DNA of 64,000 nucleotides from Agelaius tricolor (taxonomy: Eukaryota; Chordata; Aves; Passeriformes; Icteridae): the NCBI GenBank assembly GCA_023055355.1, contig JALJCS010000029.1, forward strand, positions 930,001-994,000. Direction: 5' to 3'. Positions 1 through 11,480 of the stretch are shown piece by piece (the first letter of the stretch is position 1; the number at the start of each line of letters is the position of its first letter). The translations under genes and the position numbers were made by a program. Under the pieces are notes generated by a model. That model had not been told where the DNA came from, did no database searches, and was given only the letters and a program-made list of their open reading frames with translations.

Positions 1-29
1 ACAATCGATATATAGAGAATATATCGTTC

Positions 30-225
30 ATCTATTCAGCTGTACATGCCACTGAACTGCTGCACCAGAAGAGTGGCATGATCATATCCTCTGTTTCCCT
101 TTGGAATTCTCTTTCAGAGCACAGATGTGACATAACCAAAAAGTACAACTTGAGTCAGTCTTTACCTTCAAACGAAATTCAGGCCTCCTCGCTGGCAGAG
201 ACAATCTCTGTGCACAAGTCCCTCG
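30..225 (+). repeat. Dispersed module, copy 1
   Basis: A segment around 78-215 recurs at about 720-856 and 8399-8560. The shared core is a pyrimidine-rich stretch ending in ttctctttcag, followed by agcacagatgtg and a run that can read YNLSQ and LPSNEIQ. The ttctctttcag end resembles a splice acceptor, so this may be an exon edge of an old retroviral or lncRNA unit. The identity of the module is not known. Confidence 0.55.
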
Positions 226-234
226 GCGAATGGC

Positions 235-570
235 TGAATGCAGCTGCTGCCCGAGCCCAGGCTGTGAACACCCAGCCCGGAGCGCGCTCTGCGGCCCCTG
301 AGGCGGCAGCGCCGTCACAGCCGCTGTGGCCGCGCTCGCGGTTCCCCGGCAACCGCGGCACCCGATTGTCGGGGCCGGGCGGGGCCGGGGACGCCGGGCG
401 GGCCTGGGGCCCCGCTCGTTCCAGCCCTGGAGCTCCCTCGGGCCCCGGGCGGAGGGGGAGGAATCCGCTCCGGGTCCCGGAACGTCCCGGGCCACAGCGG
501 CAGCGCTCGATATCGCCGGAGCCTCGGCCCCAGCTCCGGACTGCTCCTGCACAAGGAAGGCGGGGCCAGG
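235..570. promoter_or_regulatory. CpG island
   Basis: About 330 bp are very GC-rich and dense in CpG dinucleotides, in sharp contrast to the AT-rich flanks. A GGGCGGGGCC Sp1-type box lies at about 377-386. Open frames on both strands here are a by-product of base composition and are not called as genes. The island could be a promoter or first exon of a gene outside the window, or the promoter of the repeat module that flanks it on both sides. Confidence 0.6.
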
Positions 571-714
571 GGGAACCCAGGCTCTCGACATTTTGTGTGC
601 AGCGCATGGGACAAGTGGGAATCAGCCAGCTGAAGCAGTAACAGGGACCTGCTCGTTCTTCTTAGGGACACACAAGGAGCAGAAGGCATTTCCTGGTGTC
701 ATGGTTTATCACCT

Positions 715-858
715 CATCAGCAGCCAGGAACCAGTGGTCCAGAAGACTGACATGATCACATCCTGTATTTCTCTTTGGCATTCTCTTTCAGAACACAGAT
801 GTGCTAAAAGGAAAAAAACCTACAATTTTTATCAACCTTTTATCTTCGAATGAAATAC
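715..858 (+). repeat. Dispersed module, copy 2
   Basis: Same core as copy 1 in the same orientation: a catgatcacatcc lead, the ttctctttcag acceptor-like end, then a diverged tail. It lies on the far side of the CpG island, so the island sits between two direct copies. Confidence 0.5.
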
Positions 859-859
859 A

Positions 860-3800
860 ATTTTCAGTTGTATTCCCAGCATTGTAATAAAAACACACTA
901 GAATCAGAATTGTTGTAAGTTTCCTTGCAGTAAACTCGAGATTCTAATACTTTTTCTGAGTTTATCTGTAATAGGTAGGTTTATATATTCTAAAGAACTT
1001 AGGTTTTTTTAATTACTGCATCCACCTTCCTGCTGCTGAGCAATAGCACAGATTGATTGTGTCTTCAGCAGAACTGGTTTGTCTTAGTAGAAAGAATTAG
1101 AAATGAAAAACTTTCTGAGTTAACCAGAATTAAGAAAGTACTTTTGAAAAGGAGGGAAGAAAAGACCAACCCTCTTAGTTTATGATGTTTCTAAGTCTAC
1201 CACTCTGTGCAGCCTAAGGAAGTTGTAATGGAATAAGGGAACAGAGATCTTACAGCCATGTTATCCCTAAGTGTGTGGAAAACCTTCCCACAGAGTGCCT
1301 GCATGACCGCTTTAAAGACTTGGTGACAGAAGAGCAACACAGGATTGAACTAAGACAGACAAATATCCAATTCAAGTCAAATTACAAGCGATTTTCTTTT
1401 CAGATGGGGCTGGAGATTGTACGCTGCTCACCATCCTGGGGTTCAGGATGTCCTGCAGCATGGCTGAGCCATAAGACTTGTGGAGTAGAATTTTTAAAAG
1501 GTGAAGCACAAACATTTCTTATGCACCTATATTGCATTACCAACTTGGCACCTTAAAAAGTGTTTTGCTCTTTTAATGGAAGTTGATAGCTGGAATTGAA
1601 GTTTTTTTAATTATTGAGAAGCTCTGAGTGGAAGCAAATATTCTTGCTGGGTACCTGTGGTAGGTAGGTACATGATACCTGGCAGTGGAGGAATATGCAT
1701 GTACTTATAGTTAAACCTCTGAAGTATTCATTATATACCATTCCCATCAGTCACTATTGTTTCTACCTTTCTACCAATATTCTGTCCACACAGCATCTGC
1801 ATTGTGGTTCTTTCTAACCAATCACCCTGTGCTCCCAACACTACAGAAAATGGAGTAGATGAAGAACAAGAAGGAGATCAGACAATGCCCAAAATCCTCC
1901 ATCGTCTCCTACCCATCTCCATACTAAAAACCCAAAACTCAGAGTTTTTCACTCTGTGATAAGCTGTACTACTATTTATTTCACACACTCATAGATTCCA
2001 ATTAATCTCAAAGTCTTGGAAGCCTTCTCCATGGAAATAAAAGTTAAAAGCAGTGTTTTCCTGGGGATCAGGACATCTCAGGACAGGCAGAGAAATATTC
2101 CCTGTGCCCTGGGTTCCAACAACTCATGGCAGCCAAAAATGAAATAACCAATTACTGCCATTTATTTTAAATTGGCCAGAATAGCTTCCTACATTTAAAG
2201 ATAAAACTAGAGACAGGTGTTCAAGGAAATTTCAGAGAACAGATTATAGTAGCGCAAGGCAATGGATATAGAAGCTCATCCTGGCTGGACTAAGCATATT
2301 CTGCAAGTACTCAAAATTGATCAGCCCTAATGGTCCAAGAACATGCAGAATGAACTCGCAGCTGAGCCCTGGGTGAGTGTCAGCAGTTCTGTTCTGCCTG
2401 GTTTAGTTACTGTTTTCTCCATGTCTGAAAGCCAGTGAAGTGAAAGCTTAAGTACAGCATTGGTTTTAGATCAGGTTTGTTGATGCCTTGTTGATTGTGG
2501 AGAGACACTGGCAGTGGCACTGGGATTGGCTGTCTCAGGCTGTGCCACAGCACTGAGAGCAGCTTTAGTGAGTGCAGAGCTGCTCATGGCTTGATGTTTG
2601 ACTGACCCAGCTGGACAGCTTGAAACATTTCTGCCTCTGGGAAGCTGCTGGTGGCGAATACACAGGCAGGGTATGAGATTCTGACTGAATTAGAATCATC
2701 GGTCAAAGACAATGATTATTTGGGACTATGAGAACACATAAACATTATTATCATTTGAAGTATAAAAAAAAGAAAGACGCCTTTAAGGATAGTCACTGCC
2801 ATCAGTATAAAAAGTGCTGTTTGTTTTGTTGTTGGGTTTAGGTTTCTCCAATATTCCCATGTCCATTTTATTCTACCTAACTACAGCTTAAATGCAGTGA
2901 TAATGCTCCCTGCAATTTGACCAGCTTCTTTTGCCTAATAATCATACTGATTGCAGTATTTAATAGACTTCAGCTTTACAGTCTGCTTTTGCAGTTATAA
3001 ATGCACAGCGTTTTTCTGCCAATCAAGTTAAAGGTCAGCCTTCTTGCCAAAGCTGAGCTTCCTGCTGCACTTGATGAGTGACACCACAACTGCTTCAGCT
3101 CAAGTGAGGGATGAGCTTTGTCTGTGTGGATGTAACTGTGGAATAAAGGGTAATCTTGATGTGTGAATAGTCATTACTGCTTGGAGCTACTCCAACAGTG
3201 CAGCTTTGTAGCTGTTACTTGGTTTAACAACTCCCCTCACTGAGAGTCTTGAGTACAAACAGTTCTGCTACAACAATATCCTCTGTGAAGCATTTTTTAA
3301 AGCCTAATGAAAGGTTCAAAACCAGAACTTTAAGGACTGCATCAGTTTGAGCACCACATCATCACAGCAACTAAAGCCTTGGCATTGTTGAATATTGCCT
3401 TGGCATATGATGAATTATACAGTGTCAGCCCATAATAATAAAGCAATCTACTAAACTGTCATACAAAATAATTAAATTTTTAAATAATGAGTTTATAACT
3501 TGATGAATTAGGTGTTTAATTTAGTTTCAGTCTCAGCTGTTGTTCAATTACTGATGTAAGTTTCTAAGTGGAAAAAACAAAATTAACTACGGCAATTTTG
3601 TACAGTAGAGACATTCATAACTATTGTTTCATCAGCACAGAATGAAAGAATGTGAATATAGGTATGTTAAAGTCAAATAATGTCATGCATTTGTAGAAAA
3701 GTGAGTCTATCAAGATGCCTTTGCTCTGAAAGCTATCTTTTCTGCCAAGTAAATGGAAGAACCAAAGCCTTTCATTAGTCAGTATTTCTAATGTTCTACT

Positions 3801-6700
3801 GGTTTTGCTGAAGCTGACCTTTCCTCCCCTGCCAAAGCTCTCTTCAGGCAAATAATCAAACACAAGGACATTATGTTTTCTTCCCTGCCATGAGCCATAA
3901 TCCTTCTCTGAACTATGCTCTTGCAGAATGAGTTTGTGTTACTACTGCAGTTTGGCTTGCTCAGTTTTAATCTTCCAGTCAGATCATGACTTGCTTCTAA
4001 AAGGTCAAAATTGCCATCTTTCCTGCAGGAAGCATTACTTCCTTACTAAGTGAGTACTTCCTTCTAACTAAGGCACTGACATCACAAGCCCAGATTCTTA
4101 CCTACTCCAATTAACCAGAAATAAAATGGGCTGGAGCCCTGCTGTAACCAATGAGAGTAAAGATGTGGAGAATGAGGGAGATGGAAAAGGGAAGCTCATG
4201 AGTCCAATTAATGGGAAGGACTAGGTAGAATAGTGGGGTTTTTAACTGAAAACATACATCAGCTGTTTGGTTGTAGCAGGTGGTGTAGCAGAATCAGTGT
4301 TGTATGTGTTAAAGGTAAATTTGTATACCATTTTCTTACACAGTGTTTGTTTACACAATCCATTGTTGTGGCAAAGTCCATGTCTTTTAAAAATTCATGT
4401 TAGAACTTGCTGTCAGAAAATGTCAGTCAGAGGTAAAGCAGAATAAACAAAGCATATTTTTAAAAGGGCCTTGAAGGAGAGGTCTGCAGCTGTTGAGATG
4501 TGGTGAACCCTGTCTGTCATTGTTCCAGGTCAGCCTTTCATAAAACAAGAGAGTGATAGTTCCAGTAACAAGATTCACATCACTTAAAATCCAATCATGC
4601 TGACATTCCCTGTCATCGGATTAGTCTACCAAACTGCACTATTACCTGGGATTGACATGAAAGTCTGAAATTTCTAAAAATTAATCCTACTTGCAAAATG
4701 AGCGAAAACCAGCTTGCATGCAACATATTACAGGATGTTCTTACTAGATGGGGTATATTTTATTAATTCAACTAGTTTTCTGTTCTCTTGGCGTGGGAGT
4801 ACAGTAGCAAATGAAAGGAGATTTTTCTTGTTTCTTTGTAGTCTTACAGTTGCTCTTCAGATTGTGGCGGGTGACACCTGGGATAATATAGAAAATCTGT
4901 TCCAATGGATTAATGGGCATATCCACAACCTTAAGTGAGACATTAAATAGTAGTTCTTTTGGGAACTGTTAGTGCCTTGAGGCTACCTGACCCCTATTTG
5001 ATCTAGTCAGCAGGACCTTCCTTCTATGAATTCCCTACTGTACTTCCTCTACATCCGTGAGTTCCATATCCTGAGAAAAGCCTTGCTTTTCTAATTCCTA
5101 GTGGAAGGTGGCCCTTTCTAGCTGACACCTTTTTTGGTTGATTCTCATGTAGTTTTCCACATTTAAACAGAATTCAGCCTAGTTTTGCTAAAATCAACAG
5201 CATGAATGCAATTACTTGTTTGAAGCCTCTTTCTAATCAAAGCACTAATTATTGGCCCTACTCTCAGTTTACCATTTCCAGCAGTCGAACTGAGCACAGT
5301 GTCTGAAATTGTAGTGAAGAAATAAATACTGTATGCATATCTGGTATGATCTGTAGCTCCCAGCTTAGCTGTGCTCATTTTAAAATGCCCTGCTTTTCTC
5401 TGTATTATAGAATTTTGTCTGTGCGTAATCTCTGTATAGGCAAACCTTGACTACAGATTACTCCTCCTTTGCAGTCTGCTCTCTGAACAGGCCACTTGAA
5501 AATATTTTCACATGTAATAGATTTGCTTTTGTTCTGGATATTAGAAGGCCACCTTTGCTTTCTGTAAATTGTATAACCCCCTGAAATTTTCACTTGAGGG
5601 AAGTTGGTTCCATATTACTCACATTTCTATAAACTGTACATTGGAGCTTGCAAATCTTTGTGTCTCCTTTAGGCACTGTACTCTTAGATCTGACCTGAAC
5701 TGGTTCTAAAGTTCCAAAGTCCTGTTTAATTCTGTTTCAGAAAAGGCTTGTAGAAAATCCCTCTCGCTGACTTACTTTTGCATTTTGGTTGCATGAGGAA
5801 TATTAGCTTAGTGACAAATGAACAGTGATTTTATTGATTAGAACTCATGTTTACTCTTTCATTAAACTTTTAAGTTGGTTCAAGAAGTCTCTGCCTACTC
5901 TCTTTAAAAACTACTTCCCAGATCGTATTTGTTCAAATGAATTTAGGCTTCTCAGTAAATTTCCACAGGATTATTATAATAACCAGACACCACAATCACC
6001 TGGCAAGTACTTGAAACAGCAGTAAATATGTTAATGGTATCAATTAGCAATTTGCTTTGTGTAAGTTACAGCTACAGTGAATGTTTTTATTGTCACATTC
6101 TGAAGAAAAAAGTTCTCACAGGTAAAATGCTCATACTTAAACAGCCATTTGTCATTGCTGAATAATGAAAATAGAATGTAGACAGCTGGCATCCTTGCAT
6201 GGCTTCTCTGTTGTGAATGATGTGATCACACTCCCATAGGAAAGAACAAAAAAGTTTAGGTATATATGTATCTGTTCCTTTTGGGAACCCCAAATGAACC
6301 TTTTTAAAATTAAGTGTTCTGAGGAAACCAAATCAGGTTTCAATCTCTTGCCCAGCTCTAGATAATAGGATGCTGAAAGAGCCAGTAAGTATAGCCTATG
6401 CAAACAAACTGGAAATTAATCAGTTCAGCACTGATAGCTTGGTAAACAGCAGCCAGTCAATACAGAACAGCACTGCTCTTGGCCCTGCATCTATTCCCTG
6501 AACTATTGAATCAGTAACTACCTTTCTCAGGACATGATTTTGCTGTTTCCATATCTGAGTTTGTTAAACAGGTTTACCTTCGATTACTGTTTGGAGTGAC
6601 CGGTCTTGAAACTGCTGCAACCATTTTAAAGGTTCTCCAGAAACATTGTATAAACACTACTAAAGTCCCGAGGGGCATTTCCTATGAGTTGTTTTCGTTC
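860..6700. other. AT-rich intergenic sequence without a supported gene
   Basis: Nothing in this stretch reads as a gene. Open frames are short (for example 93 codons at 1275-1556) and have no recognisable domain. No LTR, CR1 or tandem array was recognised. It could be intronic or intergenic single-copy DNA. Confidence 0.5.
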
Positions 6701-6744
6701 AGGAGGCAAACACCTGCAGCTGGATGTGTGGTACGGCTGCGCTT

Positions 6745-7015
6745 TGGTTCCCGGGCCCTGCTGAGCAAGCCTGGCCGTGCTGCAAGAGGGCAGCGCCGGC
6801 CAGGGGGAGCGCTTCAGGATCGGTCTGGGAATCAGGAAAAGGTTCTGCTTCCCCCAGAGGGTGCTGAGCACTGTCCAGGCTCCCCAGGCAATGGGCACGG
6901 CCCCAAGGCTGCCAGAGCTCCAGCCGCGTTTGGACAGCACTCCCAGGGACGCACAGGCTGGGATTGTTGGGGTGTCTGGGCAGGGACAGGGGTTGGACTG
7001 GATGATCACACAGAA
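6745..7015 (+). mobile_element. CR1 LINE 3' fragment
   Basis: The sequence follows the conserved 3' part of avian CR1. It has an 'aggaaaaggttctgc' stretch, then the block about a clustered set of bases around 'ctccccaggcaatgg', then 'cgtttggacagcactc', and ends in 'ggttggactggatgatc'. The element is 5'-truncated, as is usual for CR1. Its own terminal octamer repeat is missing because a SINE lies directly downstream. Confidence 0.75.
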
Positions 7016-7058
7016 AAGGATGGAGGGGGACTGTTCACAAGGAAAGGCACGGAGTGCA

Positions 7059-7199
7059 GGACATTAGCTCAGTTGGTCGGAGTATGGTGTTAATAACGCC
7101 AAGGTTGTGGGTTTGGACCCTGTTTGGGTCATTCACTTCAGAGCTGGACTTGCTAATCCTTGTGGGTCCCTTCCACTCAGAATATTCTGTGATCCTGTG
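7059..7199 (+). mobile_element. tRNA-Ile-derived SINE with CR1-like tail
   Basis: The head is a diverged tRNA-Ile(AAT). The A box is tagctcagttggtcggag at 7065-7082, the anticodon-arm region reads gtgttaataacgcc, and the B box is ggtttggaccc at 7110-7120. No CCA-proximal acceptor pairing remains. The tRNA part is followed by a CR1-type 3' end (gatccttgtgggtccc-like, then attctgtgatcctgtg). This head-plus-tail structure is known from passerine SINEs that borrow the CR1 machinery, and it is the best lineage clue in the window. It is a retroposon and not a tRNA gene. Confidence 0.8.
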
Positions 7200-7211
7200 A
7201 CATGGGGGAAT

Positions 7212-7345
7212 GGATTCCTACTGACAGAATGCAAGTTTAGATGAGATATTGGGAAGAAATTCTTGACAACGAAGGTTGCTGAGACCGTGGCACAGGGTGC
7301 CCAGAGAAACAGCACCTCATGGCTCCTACTGCCTGGACAGGAGGG
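7212..7345 (+). mobile_element. CR1 LINE fragment (second)
   Basis: The text 'agatgagatattgggaagaaattcttgac' followed by 'gaggttgctgagaccgtggcacagggtgcccagagaa' matches the body of the CR1 3' region in order. It starts directly after the SINE and ends without the octamer tail. It is a truncated relic. Confidence 0.65.
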
Positions 7346-7929
7346 GTTGTATTGAACAGCTGCTTCTTGAGAGCAGCTTCTGAGGGAATCTGCTGCTGGG
7401 ATCATCCTCTGTGTCCTTCCTTTGAGGCATCCTCTCTGTTCTTTCCTTGCTCCATTCCTGTGGCCCAGCTTAGGCAGAGCTGCTTCCTGGCCACTTGTTG
7501 GCTCTGTCTCTCTAAACACACCGTTCCACAGCATCCCCATTATCGCCTTTCACCCCCCACCCTGCCCCTGGCTTAAACCAAATTGTTCCTTTGCTTTGTG
7601 CTCTCTTCACTGTCAGGCCCAGCTAAGTCAGAGATGAGGTGAAACAGGGTCCTTAAACCAGCACCACTGGAGGAAGAAGCTATCAAATTCCTTCTGGGGG
7701 AGGGAGAGAAGGAGCTCCTCATGGGGAAGTGTCTAATGCTGAAATCAAAGATTTTTATTTGTCTTTAGCAGCTGTGAAAAATGCCTATTTTATGATTGGG
7801 TTTTCACAAATATTAAAATGAATATTATATGTGTTGTGTTAGAAAGTAATGCTGTATTAATTCTTTTGAGTAGTGTGTTAAATACAGTTTTAAGTTATTA
7901 AAAAAAAAAAGTTAAAACAGAAACTATGC
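7346..7929. other. Non-genic sequence
   Basis: No gene or repeat was recognised. A run of about 11 A residues lies near 7900. Confidence 0.4.
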
Positions 7930-8398
7930 TATGTAGGATGCTTTTTTTTAGAAAGGACTCGCAGCGATATAGCAGCCACAGGAAACCTAAATCTTTCAGA
8001 GAAAAAGAATTTATTGCCTTCTTATCAGAAGAAACTGACTTCTTTCTGCCTGGCTAAGGATCGAAGGCGCCTTAAGATTAGGAGGAAGAAGTTGACGATG
8101 ACCAGACCGAATCCTTTGTTTGAATGGAATTTATACATCATGTATGAGGTGTATGAATATGCAACAGGCTATTGTTTTTCAGGGTTAATCCTTTGTTAAC
8201 GTGTGTCCTTTTTCGAGTTTGTGCTGCCCAGAAAAAGGTACCTGGACCGTCCATAACTCTTTGTTTCTATTGTCTAATATTGTCCTAATTCAAATTGTCC
8301 AAATTATTATTACTCTAATTGTATTACTATATTTATAACCATTTTATTACTATTAAGCTTTTAGAATTTTAAAAACCAAGTGATTGGCGTTTTTCACA
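7930..8398. mobile_element. LTR-like AT-rich element
   Basis: The block ends in gtttttcaca, a plausible LTR terminus, immediately before dispersed module copy 3. It has the AT-rich, promoter-like composition of avian LTRs. The start and orientation are uncertain and no target duplication could be matched. Confidence 0.4.
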
Positions 8399-8600
8399 CT
8401 GTATTTCCCTTTGGCATTCTCTTTCAGAGCACAGATGTACAAAACCAGAAAGTACAACTTGAGTCAATATTTACCTTCAAATGAAATTCAGGACTCCCTG
8501 GCAAAGACCAATACTTTGCCAGTTCAGGACTCCTTGGCAGAAACCAATGTTCTGCCAATTCAGGAGTCCCTGGCACAGACCCTCCTGACCCAACTGTGAT
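8399..8600 (+). repeat. Dispersed module, copy 3, with a 36-bp tandem expansion
   Basis: The core of copies 1 and 2 recurs here. It is extended by a 36-bp tandem unit beginning caggactccctggca at 8489, with two full units and a partial third. The unit keeps an open frame and would give a 12-residue repeat of the type QDSLAxTNxLPx. Whether it is ever translated is unknown. Confidence 0.5.
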
Positions 8601-8867
8601 CTATCCCCTGAACTCCCTACGAGTCCCAGGTCCCATGTGTGACAAGAAAAAGTGCTCGCTTCCCCCTTGACCGACCACTTCCCTCGCAGGAGAGTGGAAC
8701 TGCGATCATGGGGTCCACACTCACTTCATGATAGAATCATGTCTCACACACATGCTCGATCATACCCCACTCAACCACACGGTACTCATGGTTCCTTTCC
8801 CATGTGGATTCTTCATGCACGTCGATTTTCCAAGTGAAAAAAAAAAGCACCGCAGCCTCAGAGATTC

Positions 8868-8915
8868 TTCTTCAGATTGTTCTGAGTTTCCGAGAGCTCA
8901 GAACAATCTGAAGAA
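8868..8915. repeat. Perfect 19-bp inverted repeat (hairpin)
   Basis: The arm ttcttcagattgttctgag (8868-8886) is exactly complementary to ctcagaacaatctgaagaa (8897-8915), with a 10-nt loop. No poly-T follows directly. No mobile-element ends were recognised around it. Confidence 0.85.
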
Positions 8916-9022
8916 TTTTATCCCATTTTATCCCTCTTTGGCTGTGGTTCTGGCTTCGGTTTGGTGTTTGATTGGTTTTGCGAATTCCCAATCCCGTCAG
9001 GCTGCTGAAATCAGCAGGGCGC

Positions 9023-9470
9023 TGTAGCATTGTGTCGTTTATACAGGTTTTATTGTAAAGTTGGTTATTTTTTATAAGTTAAGATTTGGTTTGACCCTCA
9101 GTTCCCCCTATGTTCTCCCTCATAATGGTTTGTTCCTCCCGCCAGTTGCCTGTCCATCATTATAACCACCCCCCTTTCATTTCGAGAACTTTCTATGTCA
9201 ATCTTCCCTTACCTAACATATGATTTGTCCCCTGAGCCTTTTCCCTCCCCTGGACCATTCCTATTGGTTCAGTTGTGTCCCTCGCTCCTCCCCTGGGCTT
9301 CGTTCATTGGTCCCTCGTGGCTTCTCATGTCACGCCCTTCCCCTTTAAAAGTGCCTCCCCAACGGTTTTTCTCTGACACTGTTACTGGCCCTGCCTTGGC
9401 ATCCGTACATGTGTCCACTCCTTCCTTCCTTTGCCTCAGTGCTTCACAGTCCTGCTCTCGCCTGTGTCAC
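9023..9470 (-). mobile_element. LTR-like segment
   Basis: It starts tgtagcattgtg and has ttttattgta (a minus-strand AATAAAA) at about 9048. Promoter-like GC-rich sequence follows. It adjoins the primer-binding-site region of the next element and may be an LTR inserted in that element's leader. The far edge is approximate. Confidence 0.4.
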
Positions 9471-9635
9471 TACGCCGCAGACGGAGCCACTACTCAGGGG
9501 TTCTCACAGAGGATCTGGGAGTGGCAGATTCATGGTCTCCACCGGTCACTCCAGGAGCAGCTAGCTGGCACCTGTCAGCTCCAGTGGCCGCGGGACGAGA
9601 CTGCAGGGCACCTCCTGACCGGAGAGGGGTCCCTG

Positions 9636-9667
9636 AACCCCAAATTCAGATCACGTCAGGGTCACCA
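9636..9667 (-). other. Retroviral primer-binding site, tRNA-Trp type
   Basis: Read on the minus strand, this begins TGGTGACCC and continues TGACGTGAT. That is nearly exact complementarity to the 3' end of tRNA-Trp, the primer used by alpharetroviruses. It lies four bases from the edge of the LTR on its right, which fixes the element's orientation as minus. Confidence 0.7.
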
Positions 9668-9671
9668 GAAC

Positions 9672-10324
9672 TGTTGTAGATGATCAATCGAAAGCCAAAT
9701 TATCAAAATTGCAAAAAGATTTATTTATCTTTTTCCATGACCAAAATACGGTCCTCAAAACCACCACAGCCAAAGAGAAAGCGTCAAGCCTGGGATCAGC
9801 GCTGGGTAAACTTGGATCCAACCTCTATCGCATTGAATCCCCCCCCATTCACATGAGCCGCTTCTAGCGGGGATGTTTTATACAGTTTATTGTGCTCGAG
9901 GCAAAGGAGTCCAAGTTTCTTTTGTAACTCTGCATATTCCTAGTTGGTTCTTTCACTGTACAGAGCTGGACAATCACCATTTCCTGGCTGATAGCCAGCG
10001 TTGATTGAATCCCGGGAAGTTGCATATTCACATGTATCTTTCTGGCAACTTCGGCTATCTTGATCGATGTTATCAACAGGGCTATCTGATCGATGTTATC
10101 AACAGGGCGATGATTGCTCTTAGGCAGATGGCTCGGGATAATGGTGATCATCGCGCTGGGTGCGTCTATTCATAAGCTAAATGCCGATTGTTATCTGGCC
10201 ACCTTCAGGAATTTCAGAGTTTGAATAGACATCCACCTCCCAGGCTGCTTGTGGTCAGAGACTCATTTGGATTTCACAATCTTTATAAAATACATTGTTT
10301 TTATAGCATGAATTATTTCTAACA
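9672..10324 (-). mobile_element. 5' LTR of a minus-strand ERV relic
   Basis: It starts TGTTGTAG and may end at tctaaca, an imperfect inverted terminal match. A minus-strand AATAAA lies in tttattgtgctc (about 9889). A tandem duplication of about 27-30 bp (atcgatgttatcaacagggc) lies at about 10058-10108, as is common in U3. Internal coding sequence beyond the leader was not recognised, so only the 5' end seems to survive. Confidence 0.5.
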
Positions 10325-10800
10325 TACATTACATATGTGAAGCAGGGTGGGAAGCCCTCCCCGTGCCCCAATTGATCAGGTTTTGCTTATGCTTTAGTCA
10401 AACTACTGCCAAATTTCTTTTCTGTAACTACTGAATTTGAATTATATCTGATTGTATTAATTAATCTCAATCAAAATCGCAAACCTCAATTAAAACTGCT
10501 GTGATTTATTTAATTGCACATATGGGACCTCATTCATAACAGGACAAAGTTGTACAAAGGTTCAATTCTACCTGTATAATCCTTTACACATAAATCCTTG
10601 ACAGAGTCTGGGGCTTGTATTGGATCCAGGCACTCCCAGGCTCCTCTTGAAGAAGTTTAGAAAACCTGGTGGTCCTGGTTTGGGGGAGTTTAGGGGTATA
10701 ATTGGGGTGTTGAGGGTCCTTTCTACACCCTGTGACCCAACAGGAGCTTCTCTAATAAACTTTGCCAGAAGCTCCCACTCTGCCCATGACAGGAACCCCT
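10325..10800. other. Non-genic sequence
   Basis: No gene or recognisable repeat was seen in this stretch, which is AT-rich at its start. Confidence 0.35.
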
Positions 10801-10804
10801 GGGA

Positions 10805-10945
10805 GTGTATGTGACATCTGGGCTCTTTGGCAGCCTGGGAGCTCCTGGGATGTCACCCTGGAGCCCCTTGTAAGTGTCTGAGACATCCTGGCTCATTGGC
10901 AGCCTGGGGACTCCTGGGATGTCACCATGGAGACCCTGTGCCTGA
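10805..10945 (+). repeat. Tandem repeat, ~70-bp unit
   Basis: Two neighbouring copies of a unit with ggcagcctgggagctcctgggatgtcacc are present, followed by a partial copy. The unit is GC-rich and diverged. Confidence 0.6.
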
Positions 10946-10973
10946 ACAGCTCTTTAGCATCCTAGAAACCCCA

Positions 10974-11480
10974 GTGTTGCAGTCCGCAATGGCGGTAGAC
11001 ACAACCTTCTCCAAGAGTGTCTTGTGCCAACAGGTAGGAGCCATGAGAGTGCCTGCACACGCACACACACACACACAGCAGTTTGGCAGTGAAGTAATGG
11101 GAGGGTGCAGAGACGGAGTTCCAACGTACTTTATTTCAGGTGATGCTGAAAGCGTCTAGGGGCCAAAGACAAAGGAGGGTCTAGGGCATAAATACAGGAA
11201 AAGATGGCGTAAAGCGTCCAGGGGCCAAAGACAAAGGAGAGTCTAGGGCATAAATACAGGAAAAGATGGCTTGGAAAAGAGCATCAGGGCCAATGAGATG
11301 AGGACACAGAGGTGGTACAAAGGACAGAAACCAATAGGAATGCTAGGGTGGATAGGTGGAGTTACATAAATGAATGGGGTAACAGGGAAAGGAGAACTTA
11401 CTAGAATATGAACATAAAAGGGTAAAAGGGGTAGGGAAGGCCAACGGGCCAATGGGGAGGACAGAACTGAGACAAATTAA
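10974..11480 (-). mobile_element. LTR-like element with internal tandem duplication
   Basis: It starts tgttgcagtccgcaatgg. A minus-strand AATAAA lies in tttatttcagg (about 11130) and a TATA-like gtatttatg (minus strand) follows. A 64-bp unit (gcgtctaggggccaaagacaa...) is duplicated at about 11149-11272. A short (CA)n lies at about 11057-11080. Edges are approximate. Confidence 0.5.

Noticed and set aside
326..853. 175-codon open frame across the CpG island
   Set aside because: No domain; openness follows from GC content, and other frames are open too.
1275..1556. Small plus-strand open frame of 93 codons
   Set aside because: No recognisable domain, codon signal or splice context was seen.
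7059..7132. Functional tRNA-Ile gene
   Set aside because: Acceptor stem pairing is lost, the boxes are diverged and a CR1-type tail is attached, so it is a SINE.
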